Assembly: GCA_015065005.1 (NCBI GenBank)
Contig: SVRE01000014.1
Span: forward strand, 1-38,531
Length of the DNA: 38,531 nucleotides
DNA from: Oscillospiraceae bacterium
GTDB taxonomy: Bacteria > Bacillota > Clostridia > Oscillospirales > CAG-272
Reading direction: 5' to 3'
How positions within the stretch are numbered: position 1 is the first letter of the stretch; every line of letters begins with the position of its first letter. The notes under the pieces are model-generated. The model did not search any database, was not told the origin of the DNA, and was given only the letters and a program-made list of their open reading frames with translations. Of the stretch, positions 7,454 to 16,028 are shown piece by piece. A program made the translations under genes and the position numbers.

Positions 7454-10400
7454 ATGGCAAAAAGATTATTTTCATTCATACTATCTTTACTTATGGTTTT
7501 GTCCATTGTTCCGTTAAGCGTGTTAGCAGAAGAAACTGAAAGCACCGTAACCGAAACTACCGGCACCCAAAGTGAAGAAACAACCGCAACTGAGGAAGAA
7601 AGCTCCTCAGAGGATATTTTATGGGAATACGAAGCCTATGGTGACAGTATTGCCCTGACCAAATATCTCGGCACACAAGCAGATGTGTATGTTCCAAACA
7701 AATTAGAGGTTAACGGAACAGAATATAAGGTAATAAAGCTTGCTGAAGGTATTTTTGAAAACAACGATACTGTAAACAGCGTTACCCTTGCAAGCGGCAT
7801 ACTTGAAATAGGAGATAGAGCCTTCTATGACTGTGATAGCCTTGTATGCATTTTGCTCAGCGAGGAGCTAACCACAATTGGAGCAGAGGCGTTTTATAGC
7901 TGTGACTCCTTTAACTCAGTTATCCTTTACGATAGCATAACAAGCATTGGCGAAAATGCCTTTGCAGAATGTCCAAAGCTTACCGTTTGGTGTAATGAGG
8001 GCACAACAGGCTTTATTTACGCCGTAAACAATAGTGTAAGCTATGCGCTTCTTAACCCTGATGCCACTCCCGAAACAGTAGAGCAGGACGGCATTAATTA
8101 TTACATTATGAATGGCGAAGCCGTAGCCATAGGTGTTACGGATACCGCTATAACAGAAGCGGTAATACCCCAAAACATAAACGGCTCCCCTGTTACCGAG
8201 CTAAGAGAAACCTTTAAGTATTGCTATCCTTTAACAAGTGTAACCTTGCCAAGCGGTTTAAAAACAATTGGCACAAAAGCTTTTTATTGTTGCAGTAGAC
8301 TTACAAGCATAACAATACCTGATAGTGTAACTAGCATAGGTAATTTTGCGTTCTCTTATTGTACTAGCCTAACAAGCGTAGCAATATCAGATAGTGTAAT
8401 AAGCATAGGCAATTCTGCGTTCTCTGATTGTACTAGCCTAACAAGCATAGAAATGCCAAATAGTGTAACAAGCATTGGCACTGCTACGTTCCAAGAATGC
8501 ACAAGCCTAGTAAACGTAATGATACCTGACAGTGTAACAAACATAGGTACTAAAGTGTTCCAGGATTGTACAAGTCTAATAAGTGTAACAATTTCTAACA
8601 GCATAACAAGTATAAGTATGTTGATGTTCTCATATTGCACAAGCCTAACAAACGTAACAATACCGGATAGTGTAACAAACATAGGTTCTAGTGCGTTCAT
8701 TGGTTGTGCAAGTTTAAAAACAGTTATTGTGCCAAGCAGTGTTACATCTATTTCAACAGATTCTTTTCTAACAAATACAGTTTTAATGGTAGAAGAAAAC
8801 TCTTACGCACATACCTTTGCGGTAGATAACGGGCTTTTGTACCATATTAATGATGGAACTAATGAGGCTGAGGTATATGATGTAGACAGTGTAAGATATT
8901 TTATCCAAAACGGAGAAGCCATAGCCATAGGTGTTACTGATACCGCTATAACAGAAGCGGTTATTCCTACAACTGTAGAAGGCTACCACGTAACTGAGCT
9001 AAGAGAAACCTTTAATGATTGCAAATCTCTTACAAGTGTTATACTGCCAAACACCTTGAAAACAATTAGCAAAAATACTTTTTACGATTGCAACAAGCTT
9101 ACAAGCATAACAATACCAGATGGCGTAACAAGTATAGGTGATTCTGCGTTTACAAATTGCACAAGCCTCACAAGCGTTGAAATACCAGACAGCGTAGCAA
9201 GTATAGGCGATTCCGCGTTCAGTACTTGCATAAGCCTTACGAGCATAACAATACCAAATGGTGTAACAAGCATAGGTACTAAAGTGTTCAATAGTTGTGG
9301 TAGTTTAACAAGCATAACGATCCCCGACAGTGTAACAACCATAAGGGATCGCGCGTTCAATGGTTGCGGAAGCCTTACAAGAATATCAATACCGAATAGC
9401 GTAACAAGCATAGGCAGTTATGTATTTCAATATTGCAGTACCCTAACAAGCATAGAGATACCCAACAGCGTCACAAGCATAGGCGATTATGCGTTCTCTA
9501 AGTGCAGAAGCCTAAAAACAGCGGTTGTACCAAGCAGTGTGATTAAAATGCATACAAGCTCTTTCCCAAGCACAACAGTTTTAATGGTTGAAGAAAGTTC
9601 ATATACCCATACCTTTGCGGTAGATAACGGACTTTTGTACTATATTTATGATGGAACTAATGAGCCTGGGGTATATGATGTAGATAACATAAGATACTTT
9701 ATACAAAATGATGAAGCAATAGCCATAGGTGTTACTGATACTGCTATAACAGAAGCGGTTATTCCTACAACTGTTGAAGGCTACCCTGTAACTGAGCTAA
9801 GAGAAACCTTTTATAATTGCAGATCTCTTACAAGTGTAACCTTACCAAACAGTTTGAAAACAGTTGGCAAATTAGCTTTTTGCTATTGTTACAAGCTTAC
9901 AAGCATAATAATACCCGATAGCGTAATAAGTGTAGGCGATCGTGCGTTTGCAAATAGTAGCCTTACGAGCATAACAATACCAAATGGTGTAACAAATATA
10001 GGCGAATCTGCGTTTGTAAATTGCACAAGTCTTGCAAGCGTATCAATACCAGATAGTGTAACAAGCATAGGCTTTGGCGTGTTCTGGTATTGCAGTAGTC
10101 TTACAAGCATAACAATTCCTAACAGTATAACAAGCATAAGCGATTATGCGTTTGCATGTTGCACAAACCTTACAAGTATAGAAATACCAAATAGTGTAAC
10201 CAGTATAGGCGATTACGCATTTGAAAATTGCAAAAATCTAACAAGCATAATAATCACCAACAATATAACAAGCATAGGCAATTATGCGTTCTCTTGTTGC
10301 AGTAGCTTTACAAGCGTGACAATACCAGATAGTGTAACAAGCATAGGCTTTGGCGTGTTCTGGTATTGCAGTAGTCTTACAAGCATAACAATTCCCAACA

Positions 10401-12796
10401 GCGTAACAAGCATAGGCGATTCTGCACTCGGGAATTGCACAAGCCTGAAAACTGTTGTTATACCAAGCAGTGTTACAACAATGTCCACAAGCTCCTTCCC
10501 TGCAAGCACAGTTTTAATGGTAGAAGATAACTCTTATACTCACACATTTGCAGTAAAAAACAACCTTTTATATTTTGTGCTTCACAAAATGGAGAACCCG
10601 GAAATATCCTACGGAGTAGGAATTGAGGGTGTTGTTACCAACAGTGACGGAACAGTAGCAAGCGGGGTAACTGTTGAAATTTACCACGAGGACGGAACAC
10701 TTAAGGAAAGCGTTGTAACTGATGAAAACGGAGCATATGCGTTTACATATGCTGAGGTTGGTAAATATACAATCAAGACATATAACGAGGCAGGCAACAG
10801 TGCTTCAACAAGCGTTTCTGTTAAGAGAATGAACGTTTTTGACGTGTTCCTGATGGGAGATACCTCAATAACACTTAAAAACAGCTTTAATGTTAGCGGT
10901 ACAGTGTCCGATAGCAGTGCAGCAGTTAAGATAACCGACCTTGACGGAAATGTAATTGCAGCATTAGATACAACAAACGGCGCATTTGAATTTGCAGAGA
11001 TTGCAAACGGTACATATCTTGTAACGGCAGAGAGCGAAAATGGCTTTGCTTCAAAGGAAATTACCGTATACAACAATGATGTAACTGATATAAGCCTTGT
11101 AATAACCGCAGATGTAGCAAGCATTTGGGGCTACGTAGAGGTAGAGGACAGACAGCTTAATAAGCACAGGCGCCACTGGGTAACTGTTTCAGTTTACAAT
11201 GAGGAAGGCAACGTAATAGCCACACAAAAGAGTGACAAGGACGGTAAATATTACTTTGCAAATCTTCCTTTGGGCGATTATTCCGTTGTAGCAACAGTTT
11301 CCGAAATGCGCCCCGACAAGAAGCACGGTTATGACAGAAGCCACGAACTGTACGGCTACGCCTATGTATCCTTAACCGAAAGCGGTACCTTTGAGGTAGA
11401 TACAATTGTCCTTTATGAGGATAATGGCCATACAGCAAACGTTTCGGGCAAGGTGAACATAAACAAGGATAAATCCAACACCTGTGAAATTGTTATGTAC
11501 AATGCTTTTGGCATAGAATATGCTAAGGTTGACAGTGAGAACGGACGTTATTCCTTTAAAAACGTGAAGGACGGCTTGTACATTATAACTGCCATTACAG
11601 AAAATGACGGTATGGGCTATACAGTAATTACCGTACGTAATGGCAAGGTATATGGCAATACCAACATTAACATAGTTAAGTCAGATAAAATCAAGGACAG
11701 AGAGGACAAATTTGGAAAAGATATTCCCGACCTTGAGAATGACAGTGAAATAGAAGGCTACAGGGCACGGATTGCTGATGAAAAGCGCTTCTACGATAGC
11801 TTGTCACAAAAGGAAAAGAAGCAGCTTTCCAAGGAGTACGTAAGGCGCCTTAACCAATACATTGAGTGGCTTTCAAAATGTGACTATACATCCTCTGACA
11901 GCACAAGGGTAGAAAACGGCGGCTTGGTTGTTTCAGGTGATGAGCTTGAAAACGGTGATGAAATTTCCTTCACCATTACTGTTGAAAAGCAGGAAATGTG
12001 GAAGGAAAATACAAACGGCGTTGAAACCGCTCAGGACTTTATCCATCACTCAATAAACGATAAAGCGGGCAACAGCGAAATTGTACAGTACTACGAAATC
12101 TCTATGACCAAGACCTCAAACGGTAGTGACAAGGCAATTACAAGCGTGTATAAGGACACAGATGCAATGGGCAAGTTCCGCATCACCCTTGAAATTCCTG
12201 AGGAATATAGGGGCTACAAGCATTACTCCTTAGTACACGTGCATTGCGGTGAGGTTGTTACATTAACCGACCTTGATAATGACCCAAATACCATTACAAT
12301 AGAAGTAGATAAATTTTCTACATTTGCTCTTGCAACCACCAACGAGGAATTGGTTGATGAAGCAGAAAGCACAGTAACCATTGATGATATAATTACATTC
12401 AAGGGCTATTCTGTAGGACCTGATGGCACATCAATGTGTGCAGGCTTCGATATTGACCGTGAATCCTTGGAATTGTACGAGCAAAAGACAGGAAAAACCA
12501 TTGATTTTGGTGTAGTTTTCACATCCTATGAGTTACTTGGAGGCAAATCCCCTCTTGTATCCGAAACAGGAGAGATAATTACAGATGCTACTGTAATTAA
12601 GTCCAGCTTAAAGGATTATGCTTACAGCACATATGAGCTTGTTTTGACAGATATAACTGAGGAATATGCAAATCACAAGTTTGTTGTTTCCGCATACCTC
12701 TATGACGGTGAAGCAGTAAGCTACATTCAAGGTAATGAAGTAAGCAAAAATGTAATGGGTCACAGCCTGAATGAAGTAAAGGAGACTGTACAATGA
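7454..12796 (+). CDS. Giant secreted BspA-like LRR surface protein
   Basis: 1780 residues, exported: a signal peptide with probable cleavage after VLA (about residue 25) follows a strong AAAGGAGAG site. Residues about 85-1035 hold some 29 LRR_5 units of 23 residues of the type LTSITIPDSVTSIG-FAF-CTS. Three larger blocks (from about 212, 475 and 741) repeat with 8, 8 and 10 units, each opening with a YFIQNGEAIAIGVTD-type cap and closing with TVLMVEENSYAHTFAV-like sequence. Residues about 1050-1400 hold four Cna-B/carboxypeptidase-regulatory-like beta domains (for example GVTVEIYHEDGTL, YYFANLPLGDYSV). A helical charged segment, a beta domain and a C-terminal module shared with the LRR protein at 2559 follow. 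No LPXTG or dockerin is seen. The role is probably adhesion or ligand binding at the cell surface; the ligand is unknown. Its stop overlaps the start of a 51-residue peptide. Confidence 0.88.
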   Translation: MAKRLFSFILSLLMVLSIVPLSVLAEETESTVTETTGTQSEETTATEEESSSEDILWEYEAYGDSIALTKYLGTQADVYVPNKLEVNGTEYKVIKLAEGIFENNDTVNSVTLASGILEIGDRAFYDCDSLVCILLSEELTTIGAEAFYSCDSFNSVILYDSITSIGENAFAECPKLTVWCNEGTTGFIYAVNNSVSYALLNPDATPETVEQDGINYYIMNGEAVAIGVTDTAITEAVIPQNINGSPVTELRETFKYCYPLTSVTLPSGLKTIGTKAFYCCSRLTSITIPDSVTSIGNFAFSYCTSLTSVAISDSVISIGNSAFSDCTSLTSIEMPNSVTSIGTATFQECTSLVNVMIPDSVTNIGTKVFQDCTSLISVTISNSITSISMLMFSYCTSLTNVTIPDSVTNIGSSAFIGCASLKTVIVPSSVTSISTDSFLTNTVLMVEENSYAHTFAVDNGLLYHINDGTNEAEVYDVDSVRYFIQNGEAIAIGVTDTAITEAVIPTTVEGYHVTELRETFNDCKSLTSVILPNTLKTISKNTFYDCNKLTSITIPDGVTSIGDSAFTNCTSLTSVEIPDSVASIGDSAFSTCISLTSITIPNGVTSIGTKVFNSCGSLTSITIPDSVTTIRDRAFNGCGSLTRISIPNSVTSIGSYVFQYCSTLTSIEIPNSVTSIGDYAFSKCRSLKTAVVPSSVIKMHTSSFPSTTVLMVEESSYTHTFAVDNGLLYYIYDGTNEPGVYDVDNIRYFIQNDEAIAIGVTDTAITEAVIPTTVEGYPVTELRETFYNCRSLTSVTLPNSLKTVGKLAFCYCYKLTSIIIPDSVISVGDRAFANSSLTSITIPNGVTNIGESAFVNCTSLASVSIPDSVTSIGFGVFWYCSSLTSITIPNSITSISDYAFACCTNLTSIEIPNSVTSIGDYAFENCKNLTSIIITNNITSIGNYAFSCCSSFTSVTIPDSVTSIGFGVFWYCSSLTSITIPNSVTSIGDSALGNCTSLKTVVIPSSVTTMSTSSFPASTVLMVEDNSYTHTFAVKNNLLYFVLHKMENPEISYGVGIEGVVTNSDGTVASGVTVEIYHEDGTLKESVVTDENGAYAFTYAEVGKYTIKTYNEAGNSASTSVSVKRMNVFDVFLMGDTSITLKNSFNVSGTVSDSSAAVKITDLDGNVIAALDTTNGAFEFAEIANGTYLVTAESENGFASKEITVYNNDVTDISLVITADVASIWGYVEVEDRQLNKHRRHWVTVSVYNEEGNVIATQKSDKDGKYYFANLPLGDYSVVATVSEMRPDKKHGYDRSHELYGYAYVSLTESGTFEVDTIVLYEDNGHTANVSGKVNINKDKSNTCEIVMYNAFGIEYAKVDSENGRYSFKNVKDGLYIITAITENDGMGYTVITVRNGKVYGNTNINIVKSDKIKDREDKFGKDIPDLENDSEIEGYRARIADEKRFYDSLSQKEKKQLSKEYVRRLNQYIEWLSKCDYTSSDSTRVENGGLVVSGDELENGDEISFTITVEKQEMWKENTNGVETAQDFIHHSINDKAGNSEIVQYYEISMTKTSNGSDKAITSVYKDTDAMGKFRITLEIPEEYRGYKHYSLVHVHCGEVVTLTDLDNDPNTITIEVDKFSTFALATTNEELVDEAESTVTIDDIITFKGYSVGPDGTSMCAGFDIDRESLELYEQKTGKTIDFGVVFTSYELLGGKSPLVSETGEIITDATVIKSSLKDYAYSTYELVLTDITEEYANHKFVVSAYLYDGEAVSYIQGNEVSKNVMGHSLNEVKETVQ
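8130..10560 (+). repeat. In-frame tandem repeats inside the giant LRR gene
   Basis: 69-nt coding repeats grouped into three ~0.8-kb blocks. Near-identical block-head DNA (GGTGTTACTGATAC-type) recurs near 8130, 8925 and 9720. A 76-bp stretch at 10044-10119 is repeated exactly at 10320-10395, an offset of 276 bp or four units. Confidence 0.9.
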
Positions 12797-12948
12797 AATA
12801 TGTAACCCCAAAATATACAAATGAAATAATAGAGTCAACAGATGTGATTTTAGCATCAATCTATCTGGGTGGTGCAACTCTTACCCAAATTGACAGCACT
12901 ACAGCTAAGGTAAGCGCCAGCGTTAGCGATATCTTAGGCTTGCGTTAA
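12793..12948 (+). CDS. 51-residue peptide translationally coupled to the giant LRR gene
   Basis: The ATG at 12793 overlaps the TGA of the preceding gene (ATGA), with AAAGGAG about 9 nt upstream, so coupled translation is likely. The frame gives MKYVTPKYTNEIIESTDVIL followed by ASIYLGGATLTQIDS and a Ser/Val-rich end LGLR; TAA at 12946. It is directly followed by a strong terminator, so it is the last gene of the transcript. There is no signal peptide, no Cys and no transmembrane segment. Small peptides starting MKYxxP with a later DVI-x-x-S motif occur, as I remember them, in many Clostridia beside exported proteins, with no assigned function. I cannot name one here. It could be a RiPP-like precursor, a secreted-protein accessory, or a separated tail of the LRR protein. 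Confidence 0.65.
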   Translation: MKYVTPKYTNEIIESTDVILASIYLGGATLTQIDSTTAKVSASVSDILGLR

Positions 12949-12959
12949 CATCAAAAGAA

Positions 12960-12992
12960 AAAACAAGCGTTTTCAATAAACGCTTGTTTTTT
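12960..12992 (+). terminator. Intrinsic terminator after LRR/peptide operon
   Basis: A perfect 13-bp stem (12960-12972 with 12978-12990, loop TCAAT) continues into T residues. Confidence 0.9.
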
Positions 12993-13063
12993 GCATAAAT
13001 AAGCAGGGAAAGAGTAAAATATAGTTATGAAGCATCAATTAACCAATTTTTAACAAAATACCC

Positions 13064-13092
13064 TTGACAATCAAATGAAAAAATGATAGAAT
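13064..13092 (+). promoter_or_regulatory. Sigma-A promoter of riboswitch-ATPase transcript
   Basis: TTGACA (13064-13069), 17-bp spacer, TAGAAT (13087-13092). Transcription would begin just before the aptamer. Confidence 0.8.
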
Positions 13093-13098
13093 TAGCAC

Positions 13099-13210
13099 AT
13101 AAGGGAGTAATCGGCGCTTACCCGCAATGAAGTCAACAAAACGGTCAACGGATCTGGCTTCATTTGAAACGATGAGACTTATCTGTACTGTGCAGATAGG
13201 TCGTTTTTTG
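13099..13210 (+). ncRNA. yybP-ykoY family (Mn2+) riboswitch with terminator platform
   Basis: The leader contains the family hallmarks in order: AAGGGAGTAAT, a stem pairing AATGAAGTC with GGCTTCATT around GTCAAC-type sequence, then GAAACGATGAGAC as 3' aptamer strand. GACTTATCTG (13176-13185) pairs with CAGATAGGTC (13193-13202) and is followed by six T residues, an intrinsic terminator that shares the GAGAC bases with the aptamer. Ligand binding should therefore block termination and turn the gene on. Members of this family sense Mn2+ and often precede P-type ATPases or other Mn exporters. Boundaries are approximate. Confidence 0.8.
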
Positions 13211-13244
13211 TTTAATGCCGAAATTTTAATTTGAGAGGAAACAA

Positions 13245-15926
13245 ATGAAAGAGTACTTAAGAAGTAAAGAAGACGTTCTTGGTGAGCTACAAGTAGATGA
13301 GAACGGTCTTTCTTCAAAGGAAGCTGAAGCACGCTTGGAGAAAAACGGAAAAAACAAGCTTGCTGAAGGTAAAAAGGAATCTTTAATTCACAGGTTTTTC
13401 AAACAGCTTGCTGAGCCTATGACAATTATTTTGTTGGTTGCCGCTGTAATTTCCGGTGTGCTTGCAATAGTTGAAAAGGAATTCCCAACAGATGTAATTA
13501 TCATTATGGCGGTTGTTCTTATCAATGCTGTGCTTGGCGTATTACAGGAGAGCAAGGCTGAAAAGGCGCTTGAAGCTCTTGAAAAAATTGCCGCTGCTAC
13601 CTCTAAGGTTATAAGAGACGGTCACCAAATCACAATTAAAAGTGAGGATTTGGTTGCAGGTGATATAATTGTATTAGAGGCCGGTGATGCTGTTCCTGCT
13701 GACTGCCGTATTATTGAGTGCGCAAGCTTGAAGATAGAGGAAGCTGCCCTTACGGGTGAAAGTGTTCCTGTAGATAAAAAGGACGGCACATTGGAGGCCG
13801 GAGCTAACGGTGATGTTCCCCTTGGCGACCGTAAAAATATGGTATTTATGGGTAGCACAGTCGTTTACGGACGTGGCAAGGCTGTTGTTGTGGCAACGGG
13901 TATGGATACCGAAATGGGTAAAATCGCCGATGCTTTGACAAATGCTCAAGAGGGCAAGACACCTTTGCAGATGAAGCTTGGTCAGCTTAGCAAAATTCTT
14001 ACCTACTTGGTAATCGGTATTTGTGTTGTAGTATTTGGTATTAACATTATACGTGACCTTGCAACAGGCAATAACATTGGCTTCGATACAGTTCTTGATA
14101 CATTTATGATTGCTATTTCCTTGGCAGTTGCTGCAATTCCAGAGGGACTTGCAACCGTTGTAACAATCGTTTTGTCTATCGGTGTTACAAATATGTCAAA
14201 GAGAAATGCTATTATCAGAAAGCTAACAGCTGTTGAAACACTTGGTTGTACTCAAATTATTTGTTCTGATAAAACAGGTACACTTACTCAAAATAAGATG
14301 ACAGTTGTTGAGCATTATGGCTCTGATGAAGCATTGCTTGCAAACGGTATGTCCCTTTGCTCTGATGCAGAATTTGACGTGGATGCAAACACTGCAATCG
14401 GTGAGCCCACAGAGTGTGCGCTTGTAAATTATGCAGAAGCACTCAATCTTTCCAAAAACACTCAAAAGGGTATTTACCCTCGTATAGGTGAGGTTCCCTT
14501 TGACTCTATGAGAAAGATGATGACAACCGTACACAATAACGGTGAAATTGTTCAGTTTACAAAGGGCGCTCCCGATGAAATATTAAAGAGATGTACCCAC
14601 GTTTACGAAAATGGCGAAAGCGTAGCCTTAACTGAAGAAAAGAGAGCGGAAATTCTTGGCGCTAACAAGGCAATGGCAGATAAAGCCCTTCGTGTACTTG
14701 CACTTGGCTTTAAAAAGCTTGACGGTGAGCCTGCGGTTTATGAGGCAGAGGCTGTTGAAAACGAGCTTTGCTTTGTTGGTCTTGTTGGTATGATTGACCC
14801 GGTAAGACCCGAGGTTAAGCCGGCTATTGATGAGTGTAGAAGTGCGGGCATCCGCCCAATTATGATAACAGGTGACCATAAGGATACCGCAGTTGCAATT
14901 GCTATGCAGCTTGGAATTATCGAAAGTGCAGAGCAGGCGATTACAGGTGCTGAGCTTGATAAGATTTCTGATGAGGACTTTGATAGCCTTGTTGAAAAGT
15001 ATTCCGTTTACGCCCGTGTTCAGCCCGAGCACAAGACAAGAATAGTTAATGCTTGGCGCAAAAAGGGCAAGGTTACTGCTATGACAGGTGACGGTGTAAA
15101 TGACGCGCCTTCTATCAAAAATGCTGATATCGGTGTTGGTATGGGTATTACCGGTACTGACGTTACTAAGAACGTTGCCGATATGATTTTGACCGATGAT
15201 AACTTTGCTACAATCGTTTCCGCGGTTGGCGAGGGTAGAAGAATTTATGATAACATCAGAAAAGCAATTCAGTTCTTGCTTGCTTCCAACTTAAGTGAGG
15301 TTCTTTCCATCTTCTTTGCAACTATTCTTGGCTTCTCAATCTTCAAGCCTGTTCATTTGCTTTGGATTAACCTTATTACAGACTGCTTACCGGCTCTTTC
15401 CTTGGGTATGGAAAAGCCTGAGGGCGATATAATGAAGCGCAAGCCGCGTGATTCCAAAGAGGGAATATTCGCAGGTGGCTTAGGCTTCGGTGTTGTATAT
15501 CAAGGCGCTTTGGTAACAATAATTACCTTGATTTCCTACTATATAGGCCGTTTTGTATTAGCTGATTTGCACCACGCAGAGGCTATTGCAAACGGAACCT
15601 ACTCTGCAGAAATGCTTGGTTCTTCAATGGCATTCTTAACTCTTTCCATGGCGGAAATATTCCATGCGTTTAATATGCGCTCATTAAAGAAATCTATCTT
15701 TACAATGAGCAAGCAAAATGTGTGGCTCTGGGGTGCTGCGGCACTTTCATTAATCCTTACAACTGTTGTAATCGAGGTTGACTTCCTGGCAAATGCCTTT
15801 GAGCTTGCTCACCTTGATTTAATGGAATACGGCATTGCAATGGCGCTTGCCTTCTGCGTAATTCCAATTGTTGAGGTTGTTAAGCTTATTCAAAGAGTAA
15901 TTGAAAAGAAGAAGCAAAATGCATAA
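13245..15926 (+). CDS. P-type cation-transporting ATPase (Ca2+/Mn2+ exporter, P2A-like)
   Basis: An 893-residue membrane pump with the full P-type core: actuator TGES at 170-173, phosphorylated Asp342 in CSDKTGTLT, nucleotide motif KGAPDEI, and hinge TGDGVNDAPS at 614-623. Membrane helix M4 carries AAIPEGL (297-302); M5 carries ASNLSEV and M6 NLITD, and M8 LSMAEIFHAFN. These match the positions forming both cation sites of SERCA-type pumps rather than the single site of SPCA pumps. The N-terminal cation-ATPase domain starts at once and there is no metal-binding CxxC extension. The riboswitch in front argues that the physiological cargo includes Mn2+; Ca2+ export remains possible. AGAGGA precedes the ATG by about 6 nt. 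Family is certain, ion specificity inferred. Confidence 0.93.
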   Translation: MKEYLRSKEDVLGELQVDENGLSSKEAEARLEKNGKNKLAEGKKESLIHRFFKQLAEPMTIILLVAAVISGVLAIVEKEFPTDVIIIMAVVLINAVLGVLQESKAEKALEALEKIAAATSKVIRDGHQITIKSEDLVAGDIIVLEAGDAVPADCRIIECASLKIEEAALTGESVPVDKKDGTLEAGANGDVPLGDRKNMVFMGSTVVYGRGKAVVVATGMDTEMGKIADALTNAQEGKTPLQMKLGQLSKILTYLVIGICVVVFGINIIRDLATGNNIGFDTVLDTFMIAISLAVAAIPEGLATVVTIVLSIGVTNMSKRNAIIRKLTAVETLGCTQIICSDKTGTLTQNKMTVVEHYGSDEALLANGMSLCSDAEFDVDANTAIGEPTECALVNYAEALNLSKNTQKGIYPRIGEVPFDSMRKMMTTVHNNGEIVQFTKGAPDEILKRCTHVYENGESVALTEEKRAEILGANKAMADKALRVLALGFKKLDGEPAVYEAEAVENELCFVGLVGMIDPVRPEVKPAIDECRSAGIRPIMITGDHKDTAVAIAMQLGIIESAEQAITGAELDKISDEDFDSLVEKYSVYARVQPEHKTRIVNAWRKKGKVTAMTGDGVNDAPSIKNADIGVGMGITGTDVTKNVADMILTDDNFATIVSAVGEGRRIYDNIRKAIQFLLASNLSEVLSIFFATILGFSIFKPVHLLWINLITDCLPALSLGMEKPEGDIMKRKPRDSKEGIFAGGLGFGVVYQGALVTIITLISYYIGRFVLADLHHAEAIANGTYSAEMLGSSMAFLTLSMAEIFHAFNMRSLKKSIFTMSKQNVWLWGAAALSLILTTVVIEVDFLANAFELAHLDLMEYGIAMALAFCVIPIVEVVKLIQRVIEKKKQNA

Positions 15927-15928
15927 AC

Positions 15929-15965
15929 AAAAAATCTTGTGTCAGTAATGGCACAAGATTTTTTT
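15929..15965 (+). terminator. Intrinsic terminator after the P-type ATPase
   Basis: A 13-bp stem (15929-15941 with 15952-15964) around TCAGTAATGG, ending in a T tract. Confidence 0.85.
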
Positions 15966-15999
15966 CTTTGTATTAAATCTGAAATAATGTAAATAATAA

Positions 16000-16021
16000 C
16001 CTTGACTAAAAAATCAAGGAG
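16000..16021 (+). promoter_or_regulatory. Small hairpin overlapping the PTS gene ribosome site
   Basis: CCTTGA (16000-16005) can pair with TCAAGG (16014-16019), which contains most of the AAGGAG ribosome site (16016-16021) of the gene at 16029. The stem is only 6 bp with an 8-nt loop, so any effect on translation would be modest. Confidence 0.4.
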
Positions 16022-16028
16022 ATAAGTA

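Noticed and set aside
8280-10440. Regularly spaced direct repeats suggesting a CRISPR array
   Set aside because: The unit is 69 nt, in frame, diverged throughout and encodes LRR_5 units; no constant repeat/variable spacer pattern and no cas genes.
8356-10509. Several long minus-strand open frames inside the giant LRR gene, with regular MLVTLSGIVMLVRL-type sequence
   Set aside because: They are periodic only because they mirror the 69-nt coding repeats of the plus strand; no ribosome sites, and the plus frame has a signal peptide and known domains.
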